A stretch of DNA of 64,000 nt, taken from NCBI RefSeq assembly GCF_013387495.1, contig NZ_JABZEE010000002.1, forward strand, positions 124,001 through 188,000, read 5' to 3'. Shown here piece by piece: positions 48,559 through 60,200 of the stretch. The notes beneath the pieces are model-generated. The model did no database searches and had not been told where the DNA came from. It saw only the letters and a program-made list of their open reading frames with translations. This DNA comes from Streptomyces sp. PKU-EA00015. GTDB taxonomy: Bacteria > Actinomycetota > Actinomycetes > Streptomycetales > Streptomycetaceae. A program made the translations under genes and the position numbers. Numbering within the stretch: position 1 is the stretch's first letter; every line of letters starts with the position of its first letter.

Positions 48559-48609
48559 AGGCCCCGTCGGCAGGTTCTACAGCGGAACGGTGCCCCATTC
48601 CGTTCCGTG
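48204..48609 (+). pseudogene. Truncated, frameshifted remnant of the LamG gene
   Basis: Starts like the intact gene at 50503 (RRIRRSLVLRDAVAAVAAGV signal region, VVLTGGFNALPG). It then changes frame to QTEAEALTIAKKSGKKVEIL ... RREIYAEP, and again to NGTFTAQEYTDPIR ... NGSWVDID, where homology fades near 48558. At least two frameshifts plus loss of the remaining 1,100 codons make it non-functional. Confidence 0.85.
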
Positions 48610-48620
48610 AGACCACCGCG

Positions 48621-50859
48621 GATGCAGAAGCGGTCCAGCGGCCGACCGATCCGCATGGGGCGTGCTTCTGAACTGAAGGCCAGTGCGTGGTGTGGCATTC
48701 CCGACGACGGATGAGCCATCAGCTACCCCGACACCACGCAGGCGGCTGTGCTGCCTGTTCTGCCGTGGCGCGACTCGCCATCGAACGGATGTTCATATGT
48801 GGCGTCAACTCGGTGGTCCATCGACCGCACGCGAGCCGGTCGTATGCCTCCAGACCGGCAAGTAGTACCCGAATCTGGCTATTTCGGTTCAGATTTCGAA
48901 GACGTCCGGCGGTGAACCGCCGACCACCTAAGGGAGGACCAGTCCATTGGACATCAGAACGCCCCTGCGGCTGCGGGCCGTCCGACGGCGAACGGCGCTC
49001 GCCGCGAGCGCACTCGTCCTGACCGCCTCCGCCCTCGGTCTCGGCCCGGCGACGACCGGCGCGGTCGCCCCCGGCTGTTCCGGCGTGGAGTCGGACTTCA
49101 ACGGCGACGGGATCCGCGACACGGCGATCGCCGATCCGGAGGCGACCGCCAACGGCAAGACGCGCGCGGGCGTCGTGCACATCGTCTACGGCGGCGGCAA
49201 GGGGGCCCTGCAGCTGTCACAGGAGACCCCGGGAGTCCCCGGCGGCTCCGAACCTGGCGACCAGTACGGCTTTGCCCTCGCCGTGTACGACGCCGACTCC
49301 GACGGCTGCGCCGACCTGGCCGTCGGCTCCCCGTACGAGGACCTCTCCACCAACGCCGACGCCGGCTGGGTGCATATCGTGTACGGCTCTCCGGCTGGTC
49401 TGAATGGTGGCAAGGCCGTCAAGGAGCACATGCAGGGCGACACAGCGACCCTGGGCGGCGCCGCCGAACCCGGCGACTGGGCCGGGTACGCACTCTCCGC
49501 CGGCAAGACGTCCGCGGACGTGCCGTACCTGATCGTCGGCATACCGGGGGAGTCGATCGGCACGGTGGAGGACGCCGGCGGCTTCGTCTACATCCACGGG
49601 ACCGCGCAGACCGTGGCCAGCGTCAACCAGGACGTCGAGACGGGCGGAGCGGTACCTGGCACGGCCGAGGTGGACGACCGTTTCGGCGCGGCGATCGCCT
49701 CCACACCGACGCACTTCGCCGTCGGAACGCCCGGTGAGGCGATCGGCTCGGCGAGGTTCGCGGGAGGCGCGGCCGTCTTCAGCCACACGCTGTCGTCCGG
49801 TTCCCCCAAGCCGCTGTTCGGCTTGGGCCAGGACCAGGATGTGATCGGGGGCAGCGAGGAGCCTGGCGACGGCTTCGCGACATCACTGGCCATGGTCCCC
49901 TACCGCCCGGCAGGGGCGACGTCGACCACGGAGTCACTGCTCGCCGTCGGCGTCCCCGGCGAGGATCTGTCCACGACGGTCGACGCGGGTGCCGTCCACG
50001 TCTTCCGGGTCACCGCTTCGGGCACCTTCACCCAGACCATGTGGCTCGACCAGAACTCCGCCGACGTAGAGCAGGAGAGCGAGCCGGGCGACTTCTTCGG
50101 CCAGCGCCTTACGGCCGTCAACACCGCTCCCAGCAGTACCAGTTCTGCCGGCAATACCCGGCTCGCTGTCGGCGTCCCCGGTGAGGAGTCGTCGGAGGAG
50201 CACCGCGAGAAGGGCGGCGTCCACGTCGTGCCCATGGTCGGCGCGCCCGGGGTCTCCGACGCCTGGTTCGACCCGGGTTACGGCATCCCGGGCGAACCGG
50301 CCCCCAACCAGCTTGCGGGCCTCAGCCTGGCCGCCGCGCCGGGCGGTTTGTACGTCGGCATGCCCTACGGGCCCGCGGCGGGCCACGCGGTCCACCTCTT
50401 TCCGTGGAACGTCGCCAACGGCGGCGCCCCCACGCAGACATTCAAGCCCGGCGAGAGCGGTATCCCCGCCGGCGGCACCGCCTTCGGTGCGGCGGTCCGC
50501 TGATGAACCACAAGGAGAACGGACACGTGTCCAGACGTATACGACGCGGCCTCGGGCTGCGCGGCGCGATCGCCGCGGTGACGGCCGGCGTCGTACTGAC
50601 CGGCGGCTTCCACGCGCTGCCGTACGAACCGGATGGTGCGGACGCCGCACCGAAGCAGTCCGCCGTCGGCGCGGGGACCCCCGTGCAGACGGAGGCCGAG
50701 GCCCTCGCGGTCGCGAAGAAGAGCAACAAGAAGATCGAGATCCTCGGCATGCGCACCGCGCGCCGGGAGATCTACGCCGAGCCCAACGGGACGTTCACGG
50801 CCCGGGAGTACACCGATCCGATCCGCACCTTCCGGGACGGCTCGTGGGTCGACATCGAC
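48621..50859 (+). repeat. Tandem duplication, copy B
   Basis: Second copy of the segment seen at 46287-48558. Start codons of the FG-GAP genes are 2302 bp apart. Here the LamG gene continues intact beyond the repeat into the RHS gene. 48621-48946 holds no gene; it carries the shared upstream region ending in AGGGAGGA and the TTG start. Confidence 0.85.
48947..50503 (+). CDS. Secreted FG-GAP (integrin-like propeller) protein, copy B
   Basis: 518 aa from TTG 48947 (AGGGAGGA upstream). It has the same signal peptide and blade order as copy A; differences are mostly conservative, and both frames are intact, so both copies are probably under selection. Its stop overlaps the LamG ATG as TGATG (50501-50505), giving translational coupling to an exported partner. 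Expected role: extracellular scaffold or adhesion propeller of the RHS locus (inference; propellers of this kind occur in Tc-toxin TcB subunits). Confidence 0.92.
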   Translation: MDIRTPLRLRAVRRRTALAASALVLTASALGLGPATTGAVAPGCSGVESDFNGDGIRDTAIADPEATANGKTRAGVVHIVYGGGKGALQLSQETPGVPGGSEPGDQYGFALAVYDADSDGCADLAVGSPYEDLSTNADAGWVHIVYGSPAGLNGGKAVKEHMQGDTATLGGAAEPGDWAGYALSAGKTSADVPYLIVGIPGESIGTVEDAGGFVYIHGTAQTVASVNQDVETGGAVPGTAEVDDRFGAAIASTPTHFAVGTPGEAIGSARFAGGAAVFSHTLSSGSPKPLFGLGQDQDVIGGSEEPGDGFATSLAMVPYRPAGATSTTESLLAVGVPGEDLSTTVDAGAVHVFRVTASGTFTQTMWLDQNSADVEQESEPGDFFGQRLTAVNTAPSSTSSAGNTRLAVGVPGEESSEEHREKGGVHVVPMVGAPGVSDAWFDPGYGIPGEPAPNQLAGLSLAAAPGGLYVGMPYGPAAGHAVHLFPWNVANGGAPTQTFKPGESGIPAGGTAFGAAVR

Positions 50860-53800
50860 AAGACCCTGGTGCGCCGGTCCGACGGCAGTGTGGCGCCGAA
50901 GGCGACCGCCGTGGCCCTGTCGTTCTCGGACGGCACGGCCGGCAAGCCGTTCGTCAGGATGAACCAGGCGGGCCGCGAACTGTCCCTGACCTGGCCGTAC
51001 GGAAAGCTGCCGGCACCGGTCCTCGACGGTGAGACGGCCACGTACAAGGACGCGCTGCCCGGTGTGGACCTCACGGTGCGCGCGGAGGCCGACGGCTTCG
51101 GCCACCTCCTGATCGTCAAGACCCCCGAGGCCGCCGCCGATCCGAGGATCGCCCGGGTCGACCTGGGCCTCACGACCGACGGACTGAAGGTCACCGAGGC
51201 TGCCACCGGCGCGCTCAAGGCCGAGGACGCCGCCGTCGGCGGCACCGTCTTCGAGGCCGGCAAGCCCGTCATGTGGGACTCGGCCGCCGTCAAGGAGGCC
51301 GCCGCCAGGAAGCAGGGCCCGCGGGCCGTCTCCAAGGCGCTCGCCGCCGCGTCCGCGGACGCGGCTCCCGCCCCGGCCGTCGCCCCGGAGCCCGCGCTCG
51401 CCGGTCCCGGCGGTGGGGGCAAGACCTCGCCGCTCGGCGTCCAGGTCGGCAAGGGGAAGCTGTCCCTGGTGCCCGACCAGAAGCTTCTCAAGGGCAAGGA
51501 CACCGTCTTCCCGGTCGTCATCGACCCGATCCAGCGCACCACCTCGCGCACCGCGTGGACCGGCGTGATGTCGGGCATGCCGACCGAGCAGGACTGGAAG
51601 TACTCCGGCAGCGCCGGTGTGGGCAAGTGCCCCACCGACTACAACCCGGTGTCCTGCAACGGCGTCGGCGTCCGCCGTGTTCTGTTCACCATGCCGATGT
51701 CGTTCTACTCGGGCAAGCAGATCCTCGGCGCGACGTTCTCCGCACGCGTCGAGCACATCTACAGCGCGACGCCGACCGCCGAGCCGATCCGGCTCTACCG
51801 CATCGGCGGCAAGAACTACAGCATCACCTCCTCCTCCAACTGGTCCAACACCTCGGACGACTGGCTCGACCACATCGGCACGGTCGAGAAGGCGATCTCG
51901 CCGACGAGTTGCTCCAGCCAGGCCAACCTGCACTTCGAGGCCGGCGCCACGGGCGAGCTGACCACCGAGGTGAAGACGGCCGCAGCCGAGGGCTGGTCCT
52001 CGATGACGCTCGGCCTGCGAGCCGCCGACGAGACCCGGCTGCCGGAGTGGAAGCGGGTCTGCGGCAACGCGTATCTGTCGATCAGCTACAACAACCTGCC
52101 GCGGAAGATCACCACGCTGTCGCAGAACCCTGGCGGTGTGTGCGCCACGGGCGCCGGCCGCCCCTATGCGGAGGTCCCGCCGCAGCTGCAGGCGGTGGCG
52201 AGCGACCCCGACCATGCCAACGGTCAGACCGACAAGGTCAAGGTCGAGTTCAAGGTGGACTGGACGGACCCGGTCACCAAGGAGGCGAAGAGCTACACGT
52301 ACCTCACCCCGAGCTGGCTCGCGCCGACGCCCAGCACCAAATTCACGCACACGGTGAAGTCGACGATCCCGCAGAACACCGTCATCTTCTGGAGCGCACG
52401 CGCCTACGACGGTGACGGTTACGGGCCCTGGAGCTATGACGGCGACACGGTCCGCTGCGAGTTCATCTACGACAAGACATTGCCGGGCAAGCCGAACGTG
52501 CTCTCCAAGGAGTACCCGTCCGACAGCGTCTACCACGACGGCGTCGGCACCTACGGCTCGTTCACCTTCTCGCCCAACCCGAACGACTCGGTGCCGGACA
52601 CCGATATCGTGAAGTACCGGTACGCGTTCGACAGTACGGCCTCCCCGGCTACGACTGTCAACGCCACGTCGGCAGGCGGTCCCGCGACCGTGACGTGGAT
52701 GCCGCCCCGTGCGGGACGCCACTGGGTCGACGTCATCGCCGTCGACAAGGCGGAGAACCCCAGCACCAAGGCGCACTACGAGTTCCTCGTGACCGAGGGC
52801 ACCCCCGTCACCGCCCAGTGGAACCTCGCCGACGCGCCGACCAGCACCGAGGCGCACGACGAGACCGGAGCCTTCTCCGCGAACGCGGGCACGGGCGTCA
52901 CCTTCGGCGTGGAGGGCCCCGGCGGCAAGGTCGACGCGGCCGCCCGCTTCGACGGCACCTCCGCCGCCTACGCGGACGTCAACGAGACGGTCCTCGACTC
53001 CTCGAAGAGCTTCAGCGTCAGCGCCTGGGTCCGCCCGAAGGGCACCCCGACCCGTGACATGGCCGTCGTCAGCCAGGACGGCACCGGCGAGCCCGGCTTC
53101 ACCCTCGGCTACGACCACACCGCTGGCACCTGGGCGTTCTCCGTCCCGGTGACCGACGTCGACTCGCTCGGCGAGTGGAAGGCGGTCGCCACGGGTGTCA
53201 GCGTCGTACCGGACCAGTGGATCCAGCTGACGGGTGTCTACGACGCGACCAAGTCCGAACTGCGGCTCTACGTCAACAAGGACTCCAGGGGTGTCGCCTC
53301 CCGCCGCTCGGTGTGGCGGTCCTACGGCCCGCTGCAGCTCGGCCGCACCACGGCGAAGAGCGGATACCGCGACAACTTCGACGGCGACCTCGCCGAGGTC
53401 CGCATCTTCGACCGCGTCCTGCCCGCCGCGCAGGTGGCGGAGATGATGACGGTCAAGCCGGAGCGCAAGAACTACTGGCAGCTCGACTCCTCCTCCTCGG
53501 GCTCGTCCCCGGACACGGGGACGGGGCAGGCGCTGACGCTCGCCGGCAACGCGTTGATCTTCACCATGCCGGAGGACCCGCTTTACGACGGCTACGGCCC
53601 GATGGTGGGAGCCGGTCATCTGCAGCTCGACGGCGACGGTGACTATGCGTCGACCGGGACGGCTCCGGTCAGCGGCGCGGCGAGCTTCACGGTGTCGGCA
53701 CGTGTGCGGCTCACCACGCTCGACCCCGCAAGGGCGCAGACGGTGTTCTCTCTGCCCGGAATGGCAGCCAATCGTTTGAGTGTCCGGCAGCGTCCGGCGC

Positions 53801-54171
53801 CGGATGCGCAGACCCCGTCGATGTGGGAGCTGGCCGTCGCCGAGTCCGACTCGGCCACCGCCGCCGTGAAGACCTTCACGGACAGCCAGGCACTGCCGGA
53901 AGCCGATCCGGAAGGGCAGCACCTTGCCGTCGTCTACGACGCCTTCGGCAACACGATCCGGCTGTATGTGAACGGCCTCCTCGCCAGTGAGGCGTACGGG
54001 GAGGACAGCACCCTCTGGAGTGCCACGGGCGGTCTCCAGGTGGGCCGTTCGGCACTCGGCGGCAGCGAGTACTTCGCGGGCGCGATCGACGAGGTCCGCG
54101 TCTACAGCGGAGCCGCGGACAAGACCGCGATCCAGCAGATGGCCAGCCTCACGGTCCTGCCGGACATGTGA
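50503..54171 (+). CDS. Large secreted LamG-domain protein
   Basis: 1222 aa from ATG 50503. A basic N-terminus and signal (SRRIRRGLGLRGAIAAVTAG) lead to a conserved region seen in Streptomyces RHS-locus proteins (TEAEALAVAKKSNKKIEILG, RREIYAEPNGTF). A DNRLRE-like middle (about 350-560) is followed by Ig/FN3-like segments (about 560-765) and two LamG/concanavalin-like domains (about 767-985, SFSVSAWVRPKGTP ... FDGDLAEVRIFDRVL, and 990-1215, FTVSARVRLTTL ... FAGAIDEVRVYSG). It is 84 bp before the RHS gene, so FG-GAP, LamG and RHS are co-expressed and co-exported. Confidence 0.92.
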   Translation: MNHKENGHVSRRIRRGLGLRGAIAAVTAGVVLTGGFHALPYEPDGADAAPKQSAVGAGTPVQTEAEALAVAKKSNKKIEILGMRTARREIYAEPNGTFTAREYTDPIRTFRDGSWVDIDKTLVRRSDGSVAPKATAVALSFSDGTAGKPFVRMNQAGRELSLTWPYGKLPAPVLDGETATYKDALPGVDLTVRAEADGFGHLLIVKTPEAAADPRIARVDLGLTTDGLKVTEAATGALKAEDAAVGGTVFEAGKPVMWDSAAVKEAAARKQGPRAVSKALAAASADAAPAPAVAPEPALAGPGGGGKTSPLGVQVGKGKLSLVPDQKLLKGKDTVFPVVIDPIQRTTSRTAWTGVMSGMPTEQDWKYSGSAGVGKCPTDYNPVSCNGVGVRRVLFTMPMSFYSGKQILGATFSARVEHIYSATPTAEPIRLYRIGGKNYSITSSSNWSNTSDDWLDHIGTVEKAISPTSCSSQANLHFEAGATGELTTEVKTAAAEGWSSMTLGLRAADETRLPEWKRVCGNAYLSISYNNLPRKITTLSQNPGGVCATGAGRPYAEVPPQLQAVASDPDHANGQTDKVKVEFKVDWTDPVTKEAKSYTYLTPSWLAPTPSTKFTHTVKSTIPQNTVIFWSARAYDGDGYGPWSYDGDTVRCEFIYDKTLPGKPNVLSKEYPSDSVYHDGVGTYGSFTFSPNPNDSVPDTDIVKYRYAFDSTASPATTVNATSAGGPATVTWMPPRAGRHWVDVIAVDKAENPSTKAHYEFLVTEGTPVTAQWNLADAPTSTEAHDETGAFSANAGTGVTFGVEGPGGKVDAAARFDGTSAAYADVNETVLDSSKSFSVSAWVRPKGTPTRDMAVVSQDGTGEPGFTLGYDHTAGTWAFSVPVTDVDSLGEWKAVATGVSVVPDQWIQLTGVYDATKSELRLYVNKDSRGVASRRSVWRSYGPLQLGRTTAKSGYRDNFDGDLAEVRIFDRVLPAAQVAEMMTVKPERKNYWQLDSSSSGSSPDTGTGQALTLAGNALIFTMPEDPLYDGYGPMVGAGHLQLDGDGDYASTGTAPVSGAASFTVSARVRLTTLDPARAQTVFSLPGMAANRLSVRQRPAPDAQTPSMWELAVAESDSATAAVKTFTDSQALPEADPEGQHLAVVYDAFGNTIRLYVNGLLASEAYGEDSTLWSATGGLQVGRSALGGSEYFAGAIDEVRVYSGAADKTAIQQMASLTVLPDM

Positions 54172-54255
54172 TCCCGGCGGCGGGCGCGCCGGCCTTCCGG
54201 GGCCGGCGCACCCGCCTGTTGCCATTCCATCCCTTTCTACGTGTGGAGACACGTG

Positions 54256-57200
54256 ATGCCATTTCGTGGCCGGTTGCTGAACCGGCGCATACCCAGGCGG
54301 CTGCTTGCAGCGACCGCCTTGGGGGTGACCATTGCCCTGACCGGCGGTACGGTCCAGGCGATGCCGCTCACCCTGCAGGAGCAGGGCCGGGGCAGACCCG
54401 GCGTGCAGGACTTCGGCGACCCCATCGAGGGCAAGGACGCCAAGGCCGCACCACGTCCGGCCGATCCGGCGAAGAAGGCCGCGGTCAGGGCGCTCGACAA
54501 GGCGGTCTGGCCCGGCGGCGGCAGCGCCGAACTCGCCGTCGCGTCCACCGCGCCGAAGGAGACGACGGTCGGCGGACTGCCGGTCGCGGTCTCCTCGGTG
54601 CCGGCCAAGGCAGCGAAGTCGGCACGCGCCGGCAGCGCCTCCGCCCCAGCCGCCCCGGCCGAGGTGAAGGTCGACGTGCTGCCCGCCAAGCGGGCAGCCG
54701 AACTTCACTCAGCCGCGCTGCTGCGCATTGAGCGCGCCGACGGCAAGGCGAAGGACGCGAAGGTGCGCCTGACCGTCGACTACTCCTCCTTCGCGGAGGG
54801 CTACGGCGGCTCGTACGCCTCCCGCCTGCACCTCGTCCAGCTGCCCGCCTGTGCGGCCGTAGCAACCCCCGGCAGCAAGGCGTGCCCCGAGCTGCCGAAG
54901 CCGCTGCCGACGGTCAACGACCCCGAGGACCGCACGGTCTCCGCCACCGTCGTCGCTGCCCCCGCTCGGGAGTCCGGCCCGTCGACGATGGCCGTCGAGG
55001 GCACGGAGATCGTCGCGCTCGCGGCCGGTCCGTCCTCGGCGCAGGGCACGTACAAGGCGACCTCGCTCTCCCCGTCGGCGAGCTGGAATGTTGCCAACTC
55101 GTCCGGCGGCTTCAGCTGGAACTATCCGATGCGGACGGTGCCCACGCCGGGCGGCCAGACGCCGACCGTGGGCCTCGGCTACTCGTCCCAGTCGGCCGAC
55201 GGCCGTACCTCCGCGACCAACAATCAGGGTTCGTGGATCGGTGAGGGCTTCTCGTACGACGCGGGCTACATCGAGCGTCGCTACAAGCCGTGTGCCGACG
55301 ACGGCCACTCTTCCTCAGGCGAGCAGTGCTGGGCGTTCGACAACGCCACGGTCATGCTCAACGGCAGCTCCAGCGAGCTGATCAAGGACGACAAGACCGG
55401 CGACTGGAAGTTCTCGTCCGACGACGGTACGAGAGTGGAAAAGCTCACCGGCGCCACGCACAATGGCGACAACGACGGCGAGCACTGGAAAGTCACCACT
55501 TCCGACGGCACCGAGTACTGGTTCGGTCTCAACCGTCTGCCCGGCTGGGCCACCGGTAACGAGCAGACCGGCTCCACGTGGACCGTCCCCGTCTTCGGTG
55601 ACGACTCCGGCGAGCCCTGTTACAACGCCACCTTCACCAGCGCGCACTGCAAGCAGGCCTGGCGCTGGAGCCTGGACTACGTCAAGGACACCCACGGGAA
55701 CGTGATGTCCTACTTCTACGCACCCGAGACGAACCACTACGCCCTCAACGGCAAGACGGACGTCAACGGCACGGCATACCACCGCGGCGGCTATCTCAAG
55801 CGGATCGACTACGGCGAGCGCGACGGCTCCGTCTACGCGGCCGATGCACCCGCCCGCGTCGTTTTCAACGTTCTCGAACGCTGCCTGCCCACCACGGACT
55901 TCGATTGCGCGGAGTCCAAGCGCACCAAGGCGAACGCCGCGTACTGGCCGGATACACCGGTCGACCAGGAGTGCAAAGCCGACACCAAGTGCACCGTCGG
56001 ACAGACCTTCTGGACGACGAAGCGGCTGACCGGCATCACCACCCAGATGCGCAAGGACGCGGCCACCTACCAGGACGTGGACGCGTGGACGTTCACCCAC
56101 CTTTTCACTGACAACGGCGACGACTCGAAGACCCTGTGGCTGTCGAAGATCGACCACGAGGGACGGGTCGGCACCGCGGCGAAGCTGCCCACGCTGGAGC
56201 TGTACGGCGAGCAGCTGGTCAACCGGGTCGACGCGATCGGCGACAACATCGCGCCGTTCCACCGCTACCGCCTCGCAGCCGTCCTGAGCGAGACCGGGGC
56301 CCAGCTCGACATCAACTACGCGCCGACCGAGTGCACCAAGGACGCGCTGCCCAAGCCGGGTGAGTCGACCAAGCGCTGCTACCCGGTCAAGTGGGCACCG
56401 CCCGGAACGATCGAGCCGATCACGGACTGGTTCCACAAGTACGTCGTCGCCGAGATCGTGGAGACGGACCGCACCGGTGGCGGCGACAGCCTGGTCACCC
56501 GGTACGCCTACCAGGGTGACGCGGCCTGGCGTAAGGCGAAGCCGGACGGCATCACCGAGGACAAGTACCTCACGTGGGGCGGCTGGCAGGGCTACGGCAA
56601 GGTCACCGTCACCTCGGGCAGCGCAGACAAGCAGACCTCGCGGATCGACTACACGTATCTGCAGGGCATGGACGGCGACAAGGACTCCGCCGGCGCCACG
56701 CGTTCGGTGAAGGTCAAGGACTCCACCGGCGTCGAGTACACCGACTCGGAGGAGTTCACAGGCCACCAGCTGGAGGCGCACACCTACGACGGAACCAAGC
56801 TCGTCTCCAAGGTGATCAACCAGCCCTGGAAGTACACCACCGCAACACAGACCCGCAGCTGGGGCACATCGCACTCGGTCATCGTCCGCTCCGACACCGA
56901 GCGTGGCTACAGCCTGCTGTCCGACGGCACCTGGCGCGAGACGAAGAGCACCACGAAGTACGACACCACCAACGGCACCGGCCGGGTGCTGGAGGTCGAC
57001 GACCAGGGTGACGTCTCCACGACGGCCGACGACACCTGTACGCGCACCTGGTACGCCGACAATGTCGGGGCGAACATCCTCTCCCTGCCCTCCCGCAGCG
57101 AGGCCGTGGGTGTAAAGTGCTCTGCCACACCCGACCGAAGAACTCAAGTCCACGCGGACGAGCGCACCTCCTACGACGGCAAGGCGTTCGGCGAGGCCCC

Positions 57201-60200
57201 CACCAAGGGCGATGCCACCAAGACTGAGCGCCTCACGTCGCACGACGGAACCACGGGCACCTACCAGGTCACCGGCACCACCACGTACGACGCCTTCGGC
57301 CGCCCGCTGTCTCAGACGGACGCGTCCGGAGCCGAGACCAAGACGGCTTACACGGACGTCAACGGCCTGATCTCGCAGACCAAGAACACCAATGCGCTGG
57401 GCCACGTCACGACCACCGACTATGTCCCGGCCTGGGGCATGTCGACCGGCCAGACCGACCCCAACGGCAAGCGCACGGACCTTGCCTACGACGCTCTCGG
57501 CCGCCTGACCTCGGTCTGGCTCCCCGACCGGGCCAAGATCCAGACCCCGAGTATCAAGTACTCGTACAACGTCCGCCGCGACAAGGTCACAGCGATCCGG
57601 ACGGAGAAGATCGAGAACGACGGTTCATACGGCTCTGAGTACCAGCTGTACGACAGCCTGCTGCGCCCGCGCCAGATCCAGACCGAGGGGCCGGGCGGGA
57701 CGCGGATGGTCGCGGACTCGTTCTACGACGGCACGGGCAAGGTCAAGAAGACCTACGCCACGTACAACGCGGCGGGCGTGGCCTCCGACGAACTGCTGAT
57801 CGTCCGAAACGGCGAGGTCGGCCAGCAGAGCCTGATGGAGTACGACGGCCTCGGCCGGCCGACCGCGCAGATCATGGCGGTCTCGGGCGTCGAGCAGTGG
57901 CGCACCACCACGACGTACAACGGTGAACGCACCACCGTCGACCCGCCGAAGGGCGGCGTACCCACCACGACCATCACGGACTTCGCCGGCAATACCAAGG
58001 AGATCTGGCACTACCGGGACGACTCGCCGAACCCGTTGTCCGGCTACGACGTCACGAAGTACACCTACACCCCGAAGAACCAGCTCGAGACGGTCACGGA
58101 CGCCAAGGGCAACCAGTGGCGCTACGAGTACGACCTGCTGGGCCGGAAGACGAAGAGCGTCGACCCGGACGCGGGGACCTCGACCACCCAGTACGACACC
58201 CTCGACCGACCCGTCTCGGCGACCGACAGCCGTGGCAAGAAGATCTCCACGCTGTACGACAAGCTGGGTCGTCCGCTTTCCACCTGGCAGGGTGACGTCA
58301 CGACCGGCACCCGGCTGACCGAAACCCGGTACGACAAGGCGGGGATGCTCGGCCACGCGTGGGCCGACATCAGCTACGTCACGCCGACGGAGTACTTCGC
58401 CACCACCATTCAGCTGGCGGACAACTTCTACCGTCCGCTCAAGACCAACTACGTGGTGCCTGCCTCGCAGGGATCGCTGGCCGGCACGTACACGTTCACC
58501 TCGGCGTACAACCGGGACGGCACCCTGCAGTCGAGCGGCATGCCCGCCGCAGGCGCCTTGCCCGCCGAGGTGCTGGTCAGCGGTTACGACGACCTTCAGC
58601 GCCCGACGACGCTGACAGGCACGACGCCGTACGTCACCAACACCGTCTACTCCAACCGGAGCCACGTCCAGCAGCTCGAGCTGAACACGGGCGGCAAGAA
58701 GGTCTGGCAGACCTTCGACTACGAGACCGGCACGGACCGGCTCACGCGCATGGTGGTCGACGTCTACGGCGCGTCCGCCCCCGCGAAGGAGGCGAACTAC
58801 TCCTACGACCAGGCCGGCAACGTCCTGTCCATCGCGGACACGTCGAACACCGCCTCACCCGACGTCCAGTGCTTCGGCTACGACTCGCGCAAGCGTCTTG
58901 CCGAGGCATGGAGCCCGGCGTCGACCGTGGCCACCGCGTCCGGGAACGGCACGATCGGCTCGACCGCTCCCGTCGAGGGTTCCGGGCCGACGGCCTGCCA
59001 GGCCGCCCCGGGCACGAACCCGCTGGGTGGCCCGGCTCCTTACTGGAAGTCGTACGTCACGGACGCCATCGGCAACCGGACGTCCGAGACGGTCCACGAC
59101 ACCGGCCTCAACCCGGTGAACAACATCACCCGCACCTACACCTACGGCGGGGCCGGAGCCCTCGGCAACGGGCCGCACCAGGTCACCAAGGTCATCGAGA
59201 ACACCCCGACCGGTGACAAGCAGTCGACTTACGAGTACGACGCCACCGGCAACACCACCAAGCGCATCGGCGGCGACGCCCAGGTGCTGGAGTGGACCGA
59301 CACGGGCAAGCTCGCCAAGGCGAAGGAGGCCAACGGGTCCGAGACGACCTACCTGTACGACAGCGGCGGCAACCGGGTCCAGCGCAAGGACCCGACCGGA
59401 ACGACCGTCTACCTGCCCGGCATGGAGCTGAAGCTCTCCGCCGACGGCACCAAGAAGGAAGCCACCCGCTACTACTCCCACGCCGGCCAGACGGTCGCGG
59501 TCCGCACGAACGACAACAAGGTGTCGTTCGTCGCCTCCGACCACCACGGCACGGGCGAACTCGCCATCGACGCCACGACCGGTGCGGTCTCGCAACGCCG
59601 CTTCGACCCCTTCGGGGTCGAGCGGGGCCAGGCGACCGGTACATGGCCCGGCGAGAAGGGCTATGTCGGTGGCACGATCGACAAGTCGACCGGGCTGACA
59701 CACCTGGGCGCACGTGAGTACGACGCGGTCATCGGCAAGTTCATCTCCGTCGACCCGATCATCGACCACACCCAGCCACAGCAGATCAACGGCTACGCCT
59801 ACGCCAACAACAGCCCGGTCACCCTCGCCGACCCCAGCGGCCTGTATCCATGTGCGCCTGGGCTTCCGGACACCCCGACGTGTGGCAGCTGTGGAATGTT
59901 GTGCTTGCCGGAGGCCGAGGAGAAGGAAGAAGCCGAGGTCCAGGTTGCTCAGGCGGAGGGCCAGCAGTCCCAGGCCAAGCAGCGGATAAAGCAGGCGGCC
60001 ACGACTCTGGTGAAGATCGCCCGAGACATTCTCGGGGTCGATGCCGCTCTGGACTGCATATCCAGCGGTGACTTGGGCGCCTGTGGGGAAACCCTGCTCA
60101 ATATCGCGGGCAGCTTCGCCGGCGGTTTGGCAGGCAAGATCCTCGCCAAGTATGGGGTGCCATGGAAGTGGGCAGATGGTGCGAAGCTCGCCAAGCGAGT

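Noticed and set aside
50365..54708. 1447-codon minus-strand ORF across the LamG gene
   Set aside because: Frame opposite a clear secreted LamG protein; composition is that of a GC-driven shadow and it crosses the LamG-RHS boundary.
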